Shown one piece after another: positions 11,666 to 24,239 of a stretch of DNA of 64,000 nucleotides; the stretch's first letter is position 1; each line of letters begins with the position of its first letter. Both the position numbers and the translations under genes were made by a program. The notes beneath the pieces are model-generated. The model worked only from the letters and a program-made list of their open reading frames with translations, had not been told where the DNA came from and did no database searches. This DNA comes from Siphonodentalium dalli (Eukaryota > Mollusca > Scaphopoda > Gadilida > Siphonodentaliidae), in NCBI GenBank assembly GCA_032622095.1, contig CP136069.1, forward strand, positions 183,695,122 through 183,759,121, read 5' to 3'.

Positions 11666-11889
11666 GTTGACACCATTGCTGTACGGAAACAGATACGCTT
11701 TCTTAGCATTGTCAATAGATGTTCTGTTTTTTTTTTTTACGAAACAGTGATCACCAAGGCATATGCATTAAGAGGTTCGCGTCATATGTTTCTAGTGATA
11801 AACTATGGTGAATGTTGTATGTCATAATACCATGTGGGACCTCCTATCATACTCAATTCATTTGTCTTAAATTAGGCACATCAAAGTTT

Positions 11890-12010
11890 TCATTCAATTT
11901 CTCAAGCCTTCAGGGAAACTGGTATGTCTGTTTCATGTCAAATTGTTTCTTCTTGGCGAGAACTTTCTGATGAATGGCAGCAAGCCAATCCTGAAAAATT
12001 CTCCACAATT
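11890..12010 (+). repeat. Diverged single arm of the 33.5-kb foldback family
   Basis: The stretch containing GGCGAGAACTTTCTGATGAATGG, read here in pieces GGCGAGAACTTT and GATGAATGGCAGCAAGCC, followed by AATCCTGAAAAATT, resembles the right arm of the palindrome at 33,449-33,661 (GCGAGAGCTTTCCGATGAATGG region, then AATCCTGAAAAATTACCC). Only one arm is evident. The open frame here (about 77 codons) is probably a by-product. Confidence 0.45.
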
Positions 12011-12273
12011 AATCTGCGGTCAAATATTACTGTACTGTTGATATTAGCTGCTTATAAATTGAATTGCATGGTTATTAGATTAAATGATCCATTTGGATAC
12101 CACCAGACTAAGCTCTCCCAACATAAGTTGCACATGGAAAAATCGATGATTTGTTAAACAAGCTGAATCAATTTTATGTCATATGAATGAAATAAAAAAT
12201 ATCCCTTATTACACTGTTTTATAATAATACGTTCACATAACTTGCCATCTAAATACTGAAATCTCTCTTTCAG

Positions 12274-12342
12274 AAAGTTCTCAGCTAGTGATCAGCACTG
12301 AAGAATTCCAACCTGACGAGGAAGAGTCAATCTCCGTTGAAG
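12274..12342 (+). CDS. Candidate acidic exon of the plus-strand gene
   Basis: Bounded by a good acceptor (ATCTCTCTTTCAG) and a GTGATT donor. One frame is open and gives SSQLVISTEEFQPDEEESIS, an acidic peptide. It begins with two bases of a split codon and ends with one. The next good exon (12,802) is open in a frame that does not match this exit phase, so an exon or alternative site is missing or the gene is damaged. Confidence 0.35.
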
Positions 12343-12801
12343 GTGATTATCAGAAACAGTTTTCAGAATATCGCAATATTTCATAAACCAGGGAAAACAT
12401 ATTCTTAAATATCACCATTTTAAATATCAATGAATATGAGTATGATTTTGCAATATATAACCGTAATTCTATCATTTAACATGTTTTTAAATAGGGATTA
12501 TTCCATTCATGGATTTTAACACTCACGTCGAAATGTATACATTGGAATGGGCATTTCATCATGTGCAGGGATGTTATGATAATATAAGCATATGACAGGC
12601 AGAGAAATCGCCCCTGAGATTACCATTTAATCATTTTAGGGCTGTTCAGATAAAAAGTTAAACAAACAACCTTAGGCACACATGAATAGGAATCACGTTA
12701 ATACTCTCACCAAGCAGTCGACCAAAGTGGGGAATTGTCCCTGACTGGGGAATTTTATGTGATCTGTTTGTCAGACATCAACTTAATTTTTGTTCTTTTA
12801 G

Positions 12802-12868
12802 ATTCAACAAGAGCAACTACTAGTAAAACAAGAAAAAAACCCTGATCAAACCCAGTCGAACATAATTG
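12802..12868 (+). CDS. Candidate Gln/Lys-rich exon before the PHD-like exon
   Basis: Lies between acceptor TTGTTCTTTTAG and donor G|GTGAGT. The frame reading IQQEQLLVKQEKNPDQTQSN is open and leaves one base, which pairs correctly with the two bases opening the PHD-like exon at 13,516 to make an Ala codon. The alternative frame stops at TGA after an A7 run. The phase link to 13,516 is the main support. Confidence 0.4.
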
Positions 12869-13515
12869 GTGAGTAGTAAATATTAATATTTCACAAACAT
12901 GTAGGAATTTATTGTTGCTAATTGCTATGTCGGTGATTAATACAAAATCCAATACACAATTCAAATATTTTTCAATACTTTGACACTGAACTGCACATAT
13001 AAATGAATGAACTACAGATATATTATATATTCCAGTAGCATCCAACCTTTAAAATATCCGAATTGTGTTATGTTAATTCAATGTTTAAAAAACATATCAC
13101 ACAGTTAATAAACAGAAAGTGAATGATAATAATGACATATTTCATGTTTTCAATAAGGTTAGAAGAAATTTTATATTTATTATATTTTATAAATTTGGTA
13201 CCATCCATACGCTGACAGTATATATCAAATTAATTATTCAAATCAAACCTGGTCAATTGAGTTGAGTGGATTGACTGTTAAGAAAATTATATTATGTAAT
13301 TGATTATATTTTCTCTGGCAAAACTACAGTGGATGATGCATTTTGTGTTTAAATAACATTTGGTACTCCTGTCATCGATATTTCTACCTTTCTGTCTACA
13401 AATGACAAATAAATATTCTACACTCCATGTTTGACCATTTTCACTGTAGAATACTGTCAGTATTGCTTTAAGAATTTATTTTGTTTTGCTGCGGATTCAC
13501 TACTATTCCCTTCAG

Positions 13516-13670
13516 CCGTAACCACCTGTCAAACTGATTGCATCCTACACAAATCAAGAGCGAAGAAACAGTTATGGATTTCGTGCTTGCTGTGCAAGAA
13601 AACATATCACAGATTGTGTGTAAAGATAAGTTACCGATCTGCGAATGTAGTGTCATGGAAGTGCTGTTAA
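13516..13670 (+). CDS. PHD-finger-like terminal exon
   Basis: A strong acceptor (ACTATTCCCTTCAG) opens a frame that runs to TAA at 13,668-13,670. The peptide has CQTDC, then WISCLLCKKTYHRLC (a CX2CX4HX2C core preceded by Trp), then VVSWKCC at the end. Spacing and the two tryptophans resemble a PHD zinc finger, a domain that usually binds histone H3 tails. The final Cys pair is adjacent rather than CX2C, so the last zinc ligand is missing or the fold is a truncated variant. An AATAAA lies at 13,954-13,959, 284 bp after the stop. Coupling to the exons at 9,150-12,868 is inferred from strand, spacing and phase. Confidence 0.5.
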
Positions 13671-13953
13671 AATTTTACTGTTGATCTTTTTCATGCCATT
13701 GTGTATATCTTTTGTGTAATTCATGAATAGGATTTTGACTCTTAGTGAACTTTTCAATCATGGCTTTGCTATGTTATTCTGGATTTACTGTCAGTGAATT
13801 TAGTGAGGTTTACTGGTAATTTTTTCTCTGACATCAAATCCACCGATAACAAAAGTCCCATATCATACCAAACAAATCTTACCAAACAGTATTGTTATAA
13901 CAATGAACCTTGCTCCCAGTGAAAGCAATCTTCTCCAATCCAATTGTAACATT

Positions 13954-13959
13954 AATAAA
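13954..13959 (+). other. Possible polyadenylation signal
   Basis: A canonical AATAAA 284 bp after the stop codon of the PHD-like exon on the same strand. It is plausible as the end of that transcript, but the hexamer is common in AT-rich DNA. Confidence 0.3.
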
Positions 13960-14403
13960 CAATTTCACTCTACTTTCCTCCATTCTCTATAATATTTCAA
14001 AGCCCATGAGACTTTTCAAACATCTCAGTAATCTCACAGTGAGTGCAAAGTCTGATTTTTATCACCGGAGGTGATCCTAACTAATTAAGTTTAGTTGTAT
14101 TTAGACATATATTAAAACGTGTTCATGATTCACGCATTGCAGGTAATGGTGAATTGTGGTCAAGATAGTGATGAATATATAGTGTCAAGAGCAGTGCTAG
14201 TCACTTTATTTTTGTTTTAATTTTTTTTATCTGCCATTATATGTATGTATATACAGTTAAACATTAAAGCTATAAGGTTTTCACACTGTTTTCTTAATGA
14301 AAATCGCACCCCATACCTCTGAATTTTATGCTCAAGATAACATGCCTGGGCAAGAAAATAGACTTATTTCTAAAGTATTTCTAAAAATATTAACTTTTTT
14401 CTA

Positions 14404-14840
14404 AATGAATCCAAAATGATTGTAGCGCACCGTACCAGCCCGTACCATGACTGCAACAATGTATCGCCCGCTGCGAAAATTGCTGGCTTTGAAAATTTCA
14501 CCGTAACAGCCGTACCAGACTGAACCAAGTGAATCAACTGTTACGAGAATATTTGTAGAAATAATAAATTTGTTCGAAATGAATTTAAAATGATTGTAAC
14601 TCACCGTACCAGCCCGTACCATGACTGCAACAATACATCCCCCCTGCGATAAATGCTGGCTTTGAAAATTTTACCATACCAGACTGAACCAAATGAATCA
14701 ACTGTTACGAGAATATTTGAAAAACTAATACTTTACCGTACCATCCCGTACCATGACTGTAACAAGGTATCGACCCACTGAGATAAATGCTGGCTTTGAA
14801 TTTTTTTACCGTAACAGCCCCTACCAAACCGTACCATGAT
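14404..14840. repeat. Three diverged tandem copies, about 150-175 bp
   Basis: Units share CACCGTACCAGCCCGTACCA followed by TGACTGCAACAA, then GCTGGCTTTGAAAATTT, then TGAATCAACTGTTACGAGAA. They start near 14,404, 14,580 and 14,728. Short minus-strand open frames here repeat with the unit and are not considered genes. Confidence 0.75.
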
Positions 14841-15463
14841 AAAGGACTTGTGATAAAAGTGCATGCCAGTTTTTTCTGCTCACATTTCATGCCATATCTA
14901 CAAGCAGTGGAGACACCCAATCCAGGTAATGTCCGTGTATATATCCGGTAAAGGTAACGATGATTGCTGAAAAGATGCTAATGACGAAACAGGCCACGAC
15001 GGATGTCCAAGCCTCGGAGCTGATAATGTATAACCAGGAGGAAGGCCGCCAGAACTGAGATGCAGATGATGAAATGTTGGATTAACAGATAAAGCAGCCG
15101 TCACAACAGGAGTCGGTTGGCGATTCGACGAGACAGCAGACGACGGAACCGGTAATATAGAGCAGACACAGTAGATGGTCGTGACAGAGGAGGACGTCAT
15201 CGACGAGGGCGCTGCACAGGAATCCCTGTCGAAATAGTTGCAGAACATTTAGGAGGCATGCTGTGAAAGTACTGGGTGGCTTGCTGTAAAGAAAAGAGAC
15301 AAAACAACAAGTAAATAGTACACTACAAGGAACCCACACAACACAATAGTGGCGAAGGAAGTCAAAATGAATGCACCCTGTAAGGTGACCCTAAGCCCCG
15401 AAAGGAGATTAAGGCCAGGACCCTACTAGGAATCTTCATACTGAATAAAAACATTTAACGCCA
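14841..15463. other. No gene assigned; Ser/Pro-rich open frame on minus strand
   Basis: A minus-strand open frame (14,898-15,248) is rich in Ser, Pro and Leu, resembling the leader of the DIRS-like relic in composition only. A neighbouring frame begins MPPKCSATISTGIPVQRP near 15,260. I see no domain and cannot decide whether it is a degraded element leader or chance. Confidence 0.25.
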
Positions 15464-16400
15464 TTAACACACCGTATTACCGATCCGGATTACCACCGGT
15501 CACGATGCGGATCACTACCGGCTGTTTTGACAAAAGCGTGCCACGTGGCATCATTGTAGTTGGATCATTTCGCCCTACATTCTGTGGAAGGTGTGAATTT
15601 TTTCTCCCTTCGTGTATAGGAGTAACTGGGCTAGCGGAGGACGCCGATAAATCTGATAAGTATACAATATATGTTCACTTATTCTTATATTTGTAACGCA
15701 TGTTTACCATTGTGTTTCATTATTTCGAGCAGTAGCTGATATGGATGGTTCATGTTTTATTTCTTTATGCGGTATTCTCGTGGTACGAAAAGATAGACCA
15801 TTTACTAAGTCATTCGCCTAATGTACACGTTTGTATGTTCGATTTGTGGCCATCTGGGACGTTTTGAACATAGATACCCATGAAGTGAACGGGTACGGAT
15901 CTGTACCGGCAGGTGATGCGGACGTGTACCGGCAGCACACAGCATCACCTGTCGGTACAGATCCTTACCCGTTCATTTCATGGGTATCTATGTTCAAAAC
16001 GTCCCAGATGGCCACAAATCGAACATACAAACGTGTACATTAGGCGAATGACTTAGTAAATGGTCTATCTTTTTCGTACCACGAGAATACCGCATAAAGA
16101 AATAAAACATGAACCATCCATATCAGCTACTGCTCGAAATAATGAAACACAATGGTAAACATGCGTTACAAATATAAGAATAAGTGAACATATATTGTAT
16201 ACTTATCAGATTTATCGGCGTCCTCCGCTAGCCCAGTTACTCCTATACACGAAGGGAGAAAATATTCACACCTTCCACAGAATGTAGGGCGAAAATGATC
16301 CAACTACAATGATGCCACGTGGCACGCTTTTGTCAAAACAGCCGGTAGTGATCCGCATCGTGACCGGTGGTAATCCGGATCGGTAATACGGTGTGATTAA
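15464..16400. mobile_element. Giant TTAA-bounded foldback element (937 bp)
   Basis: Left arm 15,464-15,919 and right arm 15,942-16,400 are near-perfect reverse complements with only scattered single-base differences, separated by a 22-nt loop. The outer ends read TTAA then CACACCGTATTACCG on the left and the complement then TTAA on the right, giving a likely TTAA target duplication. There is no coding capacity beyond mirrored short frames. A transcript would fold into about 455 bp of double-stranded RNA. It could be a foldback transposon or an inverted duplication of a single element; the sharp TTAA edges favour a transposon. Confidence 0.85.
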
Positions 16401-16863
16401 GCGAGAATACTGACGGAAGATTTAATGAGACGGAAGGCGTGGTTGGAAAATAAAAGCCGACTAGAAGTAAAAGGCCAAGTAAAAAAAAAGACAACGGCAT
16501 TATAAAACAAAGCCGATTAATTTTTCAGATGACTGAATCCGTTTTAGACCAAATAGTGTGATAATCGGAGCCTACTGATAAATGAACAGCCACAGTCTAT
16601 TGCTATCTTGTATTCACGACCAACTAATTATTATGTACCGGTATCAGAATATACATGTACATGAAAACGAATGACGCCTTCCGTAGTGTAACATAATGAC
16701 ATTATGTGTACACAAAAGTAGCTTTCAAGCCTTAATTGCATTGCTTGAAACAATAAGGCACACACAAAGAAGTCTGTAAAAGCTCCCAACCAGTAAAGAA
16801 CAATAATTAAATCAAACCAAACCAGGAGACTGATAAAAATGAAATGAGCTGAAACAATTACAA
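16401..16863. other. No gene recognised
   Basis: AT-rich non-coding sequence between the giant foldback and a small open frame. No repeat shared with the rest of the window was noticed. Confidence 0.3.
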
Positions 16864-17163
16864 TTGACCGATGGGGACGAGGAAGACCAGGAGGTTTACA
16901 ACATCATGGCAACTGTCAAGCAATATCTCATAATGCATTATGCTTGTTCTTTCAATTTGTTTGGTTGTTTTTTTATTATTTTGTTAATTATTTTTTATTC
17001 TTTATTCATTTTCATACAAGAAAAAAAATGCGTGTACAAAGTAAAGAAGTATCCCGAAACAATATATATGATTGGCGGGACCAACAGCAATGTAACGACA
17101 CGTGTGATTGACGATAGACTGTCCAAAGGCAAAACAAAATTGCAACGACTGGTCAACTATTGA
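16864..17163 (+). CDS. Hypothetical small membrane protein (low confidence)
   Basis: An ATG-initiated 99-residue frame with an acidic N-terminus (MTDGDEEDQEVYN), one strongly hydrophobic segment at about residues 28-52 (rich in Phe, Ile and Leu) and a basic C-terminal portion (KKCVYKVKKYPETIYMIGG). The topology would be single-pass. The hydrophobic segment comes from a T-rich low-complexity tract, which often creates such frames by chance. No family is recognised and no splice context is evident. Confidence 0.2.
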   Translation: MTDGDEEDQEVYNIMATVKQYLIMHYACSFNLFGCFFIILLIIFYSLFIFIQEKKCVYKVKKYPETIYMIGGTNSNVTTRVIDDRLSKGKTKLQRLVNY

Positions 17164-17769
17164 GTGAATAAAACGTTAACAACTCACCGATGTGTGTTAT
17201 TGGTCAAATGAATGTTAACGGCTGGCCTTCAACATGGAGCAATAACGAATCATTGGAAAAGGACTTCAACATAAAAGTAGTTAAAACAATACCAAATCAT
17301 CAGTCGGGCTTCAGAGCTCTTACCAACTCTGCACCGGAAACGATCAAAATACATGTACATCCTTTATGCTAATAACGAGCAGGAATTAATGAGTAGCCGC
17401 GATGCACGGAATGTGAATAACTAATCATAACATATGATATAGTTCAATGACTGAAATTGGTAAATTTATAACGACATAATGGGTGTTTAGACCAGTGTTC
17501 TGAAAAAACCTGGACAAAAGAGAAAAGAAAGTCTGAAGACCCGGCTAATGATCTGACAATGTAAGCAGACAAAATGAGCTACTTACGACTGATGAAAATG
17601 ATCAAGAAACAGGTGACAATACGACACATGTCACCAAGCTCGCTTTGTAGAGGGCACAAAAATAAAAAAAAACATGACTTACCTTTAAAACCCAGTTTCC
17701 AGAAATATTTCAGTTAAATTTCCCTCCGAGGGGAAACCCACACCAGGGATGCGATACCGTACGAGACAG

Positions 17770-18800
17770 GGATGTGGCTAGCGGGTCTCCGCTGGGGAGG
17801 GGGGGGGGTGTCCAACTTGGGAAATTCCAACTGCACCCCCCTCCTTGAGTCGGAATCACACCAACACAACTTTTTGCATAATTCCATTTGCACCCCCCCC
17901 CCCCTTGTACCTCATGCTAAGGCCTAATTTCCTATATATTCATAAGCCATGCTTCTATGTTCCCAGTATGAGAACATTAAGATATTTTTAACCTGACAAA
18001 TGCACACAGCTACCGACAACAGACCAGGAAACACCAGGTCGACCATGGTTGTTCGGCCCGGTGTGAGAAAATTTTGAAAACTATACAAGAAAATCGCAAA
18101 TCCTAGCATCTAGACTGGCCTCAACTGAAGCTTTCCTAGTGTTGGAAATTTCAAACCTCATGCTCCCCCTCAGGTTGGAAAATTCTTCAACTGATGACCA
18201 TTTATGTCTACAAGTTTGACCAATTTTAGTAAAATATTGTTTTGCTAAACTAATTAGCAGTTTCGTATTGGCCATGTGGATGGGGCAATGACACACCGGG
18301 CCGACCATGGTTCGGCCCGGTGTGCGAAAATTTTGAAATCTGAACAAGAAAATCGCAAAATCCTAACATCTGGACTAGCCTCAAGTCTTCTTAGAGTTGG
18401 AAATTTCAAACCTGACACCCCCCCCCCACTTAGGTTGGAAAATTTTCAACTGATGACAATTCCAATGACAATGTTGACCAATTGTATGACAATGTTGTTT
18501 TCTTAAATTAACTAGAAGTTTTTGACTGGCCACGGGGGAGGGACCAGGACACAAGCTTTCCAAGTGTTGGACATTTCCAACCTGTCACCCCCCTAAGGTT
18601 GGAAAATTTCCAACTGATGACCATTTCTGTCAAAACTTTTGACCAAAAATAGGAACATATGCAAATATTGGTGGAAAAACAATAAATTCCCCCCAATAAA
18701 TTGTTTTTACCTGAAATTAGGAATTTCCAGCTATTGAAAATATAGCTCTCTGCTGGGGTGAGACACCCCCACACCCCCTCTAGCCACATCCCTGGTACGA
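17770..18800. repeat. Diverged tandem repeats with GTTGGAAA phrases and CCATGG hairpins
   Basis: About four loosely similar units, each 200-250 bp, carry GTTGGAAATTTCAAACCT, a C-rich run, AGGTTGGAAAATT and CAACTGATGACCATT. Two contain a near-palindrome centred on CCATGG (18,031-18,064 and 18,292-18,324). Related sequence recurs around 24,240-24,540 and 56,800-57,120, the latter with a third CCATGG hairpin. Open frames here are repeat by-products. Confidence 0.6.
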
Positions 18801-18955
18801 GGTGCCATCACTGATGCTGTATACATTAAGTAACGCTGGACAATCCTTAATGTGGACCCCGTCCCAGCCAAGTGCAGAAGCTCGCCGTCAAATCAACGGT
18901 GGGGTCACGACTCCCACTGACTTGAAATAGTGGGGAGGGAAAACATTATAAATGA

Positions 18956-19105
18956 ATAATCCGATTAAGCGCCCCTCAATTATTATTTATTTGGATTTGG
19001 GGGTAAACAGTATGTTATTCGAGTCGAGGAACCCACCTATCAAAGCTCAGAGTTAATTTCACCATCGAGACTTATTATTGGCTCAGTAAAAATATAGTTC
19101 CTTGT
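18956..19105 (+). repeat. Truncated R4 (AAAGGTACTC-family) MITE
   Basis: Matches the first third of the R4 copy at 41,741. Both have ATCCGATTAAGCGCCCCTCA, a TTTGGGGGTAAA-like phrase, and ATTCGAGTCGAGGAACCCAC. The outer TTAA end and the distal part are missing. Confidence 0.65.
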
Positions 19106-22100
19106 GAATCCCTTGAGCTCTTGTGTAATAACCGAGAACAATAGCAGGGTATCTAAATTAAAGCACCGCGATTAAAATTATCAAGTAGATTTGATATTAA
19201 TTTTGGATAGGAGAAAAGCGCTAAATGTATTGCTCAACAATGAGAAATTCTGACCCCGCATTCAGCGCACTCCGGTTATGCAACGGCTTGTCCGAAATTA
19301 CACCTCGCCGATTATCGTGAGACTTGAAGAGAGCCTTGGGAAGACGCACGGGATTTGAAAATGTTAAAAAAGCGAGGTTGCTGCGGATATAAAACCCTTG
19401 GATCTCGTAGACCCAATGTAAAATTTTGTTGACATGCAGTACCTGGTTATATTATAGTGAATAGGATATCTATATAATATACTCTGTGCTATCTATACCC
19501 CTATATATCCGACGGCTTATACATATGCGAGAAGGGCCCTCACTGGGAAAACGACCAAATGTTAGCATTTACCTGCATGTCAATTATCAAGCAGATACCC
19601 TAGCTATAGCGATGCTATGTCCATGTGATACATTTCGAGCAATTGAGTCACCCGCATGAAAGTCACTAGAACTACACGACACGCACATGCATATACTCCA
19701 TCAACGACTTTCTGGTGTCCATTTTATCCACCCAGTTTTTTTAGAAATACACCCGATCACCTTGGGCGCCACAGTTGTGGATATATAAATCAGACTAATT
19801 AGAACGTTATCGTGTATGTTGGACAGCACACTTGTACTCTCAGCCTCGATTAATTACTGGCCACTCATGTTCAAGGGATTCAATAAATAAATCAACCACC
19901 ACCAGCATAGCCACTTCAAACACATGATCAGCCACTGGGGGAAGACTGCTATACATGTACCACACCAACGCCATCCTGCCCCGATGACATTATATCTTGA
20001 ATGTCCATGCAACACACATCATGCAGACGATAGATCCCAGGTCGATCCACCATGCACATCAGAATAAAGCAAACGCACAAATACCTCAACTTGATCTTCA
20101 TCACCAAGATACACCACTCTCTCCTTATACCACCCACGTTAATATTAAGATATTGCAATATGTTCTGTCACTGGAATTGTCATTATATAATTCCGTTAGG
20201 CAGATCCACCCAAGCTTGATCCATCCCGGTTCCGTCTACAGAAGAACACAACAGTTTACAGACGATGCCACAATAACCACGCAGCTCCGTAATACGCGGC
20301 ATATCCGCGGCAATGGGATAGCTCAAATGAAGGGCGAAAACTTACCACAATCACGGGCACTGCATAAGCGCCATGCATGCGATAGACAATCGACAGAATG
20401 AAGCTCAAGGAACCAACAACACAACTTACTCTTGAATGTACAAATCAGAAATGCAAAAATTCACTCAACACACAATCACAAGACAACACCAATAAGGCAT
20501 AAAGCGCAACGAATGCGAATGACTATACTTGAACATAGCCGACCGCCACTGACCAAGGCATGCATATATATCCACCGTGATCATCGATGCCAACATAAGT
20601 TCGTGCCCGAGGAGGATGGTGGGATATTGCTAGCTCATATAAGGTTACACAATGTCACAATGCGTGTTATAATAAGATCTGGACGGATATGATGTCTGGA
20701 TTGTATGTCTCGAAACACATCCACCACAGGTACTAGAGACAGCAAGTACCCTCGACCGATTCATCCACAACCCAGAAACAGCAGTACACGGTAACACGTC
20801 GATATGACCCAACAATATCCACTTGCTAAAAAGTCACACACACCACCTATGGCGTGTACATTGGTTTTAAGACTGGTAAATACAATCTACGGAAAACAAA
20901 CTGCCGCTCTGAGACTCTGAACCACATTACAAAGGCCACAGCACGACACACCATCGGAAAGTTATTCTACGCCCGGACGCCTGTTGTATTCCCTAATACA
21001 TACACCGTTTGTGGGCAAGTAAAATGCTGGTTGCTAAAACGCGCGGTAGTGAACCTGTGCTGGGAGACTTCAACCCACAATGCAAAGGCTGCATACATCA
21101 GAATCCATGGGTCAACCGCACCAGGCGCTCGGGTACCATGGTCATAAAACCCAATATATATCCACACTGAACGGCGCACCATGCAGCCTACCGAAGAGAC
21201 TCGACTCCGCAGATAAAAGAAATCGAAATACGGGCCATGTATATATATGCAACAACATGGTAGAATGCTGTGGCCTCTGTGTATAGCATACACTCTTATA
21301 GTAATTGTGTTAATGCAATAGGAGAGTATATATACGCACGTGATTGGTAAACAGACCAATGCACCATGCATACATGCATTCGGTAGACGAATTACATGTT
21401 GCATCTTAGCCCACATGTACGCTGCATTGCCGACCGTCCCAAATAAGTGAACATTTGCAGAGAACATCTATTGAGACTCAACAAAACACAACATGCGACA
21501 GATTCACTAATTGATATTGTGGAGCTTTGCAGACGTCGAACACAAGACAAGCATAATAACATACACGTTTCGTTCCTTTTCGTTATTAATGTCTATGTTG
21601 TCCAAGAATAGCTTTCCTTGTGGTATTTAAATTTCACCTAAAACCACAATAAGTTGGGAGATCCTTGTCAGCAGCACATAAACAGCAACATACAACGTTC
21701 CGAGTTAGCAACCGTACAATGCAGTTACATACTCATATAGGCTCTTGTCATCTTGGAATTATATGGTAAACGTTTTGCGGTAGGCCTTATACACGGATGG
21801 TGTACACCAGGTGCATGTGAAATGTCCATAGCCAACAATGATCCACATCATCAACCGCCGATATCACACAGAGATGTCTCCGCGCCACGATTCAATGCAA
21901 ATATGTTTCCAACCGACTGACTCAACCAATTGCTCATCGTCGGGAAACGGGAGCAGGGCGCGGACCGTCACCACGGAGAGGTCAATACGGTTCACAACAT
22001 CAATCAGTTTGAAGCTGGTATTTCACGACCTTTCAATGGGCGATCAACCGGCCATTCCTGCATGTTCCTCACAATAAAGTATCAACATTGATACCCAAAA

Positions 22101-24239
22101 CAAAATACAAAGACAACCTGATAGACACGTACGTCACCAATTACAGAACCCGCAATCGGAACGGAAATGAACACCGTGCTAATACAGAATGAACTATCGA
22201 ATCAACACACAATGACACCCACAACGAAGAAACGGTATGAGAAACATTTAAGATAGCACCCCTGATTGATCGAGACAAGAAAAAGTTCACTCGAAGACAG
22301 ATCCTTAGTTCAGCTAAGTCAGTTAGTAGAGGCTCATACCATAGAGCAATGTGTACATGGATATCCATGTTGAGGCATATACCAGCTACCAGACGTGTAC
22401 GTCTATATTACAAGAACGTTCGGCCAAACTAGACCAACGGGTGTGCTCTTGGAACAATCATATATAGCTGCCACAAGGTGTCCATGTTCAATTGCCATTG
22501 ATCCACACAGGGATGTCCGTAACACAATAGGTTGAGTGAATGAACACTTTGTAGCGTGAGAGGGCTAACTAATTATAAAATCTTTCTAATTACATTCTAT
22601 GTTCGCCCTTTTTACGTAATTTAACTTTCGTAATGTTCATCGCGATTTATATGGTAAATCTATTCGTCGTATTTGTACTATTTCATCAATTTGATCAGTT
22701 TTATTTCACAGATCGCTTTGCTGATCTGGCACTTTCATAATTGTAAATATTACGAGAAATCCTACGTGCCGCGTGACGTATTAATGCTATGGTAATTATG
22801 TAGTGAGTTGACCAGTGGTCCATGGTGTGCCACTTCCCCAGTATAACTACAACGCTACCACTTGTAAATTGGGAAACAGTTAGTTTCACGTGTGGCATTG
22901 TGGTATATATTATGTCAGGTTTCCGCTCGGCCTATTTAGTATATTTATATAGGTACCCCTCCCCCAGCACGCCACAACTTCTTCTGGATCAATTTGGCCA
23001 CTGCCCTTATAAGCAATGTGCATCGATTGAGCTATGTTTACATTTTAGGTAACTATATAGCTGTTCGCGCTATTTTTGGAGGTCAGGTGGCTGGAAGTTA
23101 CTAATATAGAGTTCATTGATGAACACATTAATGGTATATTGTGATCGGCCGCTTATCTGCCGCATGAACACATATGTTCCACAAATTATTCATAGTAAGT
23201 AGTATATCGGAAATTAATGCACGTGGACATGGCACCTTTAATTCATAAGCATTACTTCACTGGTGGCTTATTTTATAAGTGCTATTGATTGTTTTGCTTT
23301 TAATATCCTTGCTGTCTTTCAAAACATTAGCTAAGCAGCTGAAATGAGTATATCAGAAGACCAACTTTAATGAAAGGGGTTCTAAATTGAGTTCATATGT
23401 TATATCTTGCCAATTTAAAATATGCAGGTAGGACAGCTCCGTATACATCAGGTAATTACACAACTTAGGTGAGTATACGTGAACCAATTTCGTTCCGATT
23501 GCTGAGGCAAGACATTATTATGGTGTGCACGATATATAAGCCCATCTCTCGAGTAGTATTGTTTTTACAGTGATGTTGCTACTCATTTAAATACATCATA
23601 TTGGAAATCAACTTGACCAAAGTAGTGTACTTTGGGACAAATGGGGCTTTCAAATGTGTCGAAAATCAATTTGTTAGTCTGGTGAATTGAGTTTATAGGT
23701 TGACTCGTATTGTCCTTAGTTTCAAAATGACATATTTTTCGGAACATGGGACTACCTTGTCCTAAAATAGAGTTGAGGTCTGAACTGTGATTCGCGTATT
23801 CAACAACAAATATTTAGTTCCATTTTGTTCTAAGCGCAAAATTTGTACATTTCTCAGAATTTTAGAGATATAATAGTCTAGTGCGGACTGGTCATGATAA
23901 ACATTAACAGTTCAGAGATTAATGTATCAAACGATGTGAAGTTTGCCACTGTAGACCATAAATTTCAGTCTTGACGGCAATTCAAACTTTGAAAATCGAT
24001 TTACTCAAAATCATAAAAAGTGCACTTAGGACAGATTGGAACTCAGGTTGCGTTTGCCAAAAAATATTTTTAATTGGCCATTTTTTTGTGCAAGAGACTA
24101 AACAATTCCTCAATAAAGTTGTTGAAAATATCATTCATTTTAGGGAAGTCACACAATTATTGTTGCCTCGTGCATGCTCTCAGGAAAAGTTAACACCTCT
24201 ATCAAGATGTAGTTATTGCGGCTAACCCTTATACTTTGG
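19106..24239. other. About 5 kb with no recognisable gene
   Basis: The block at roughly 19,650-22,500 is richer in CA and GC than its surroundings and has open frames up to 166 codons (minus strand, 20,967-21,467). None shows a motif, family resemblance or convincing splice structure, and frames exist in several registers at once. 22,560-24,239 is ordinary AT-rich sequence with scattered pieces of the GTTGGAAA repeat near its end. Confidence 0.35.

Noticed and set aside
20967-21467. 166-codon minus-strand frame
   Set aside because: No motif or domain; several other frames are open in the same GC/CA-richer stretch, and no splice or promoter context was seen.
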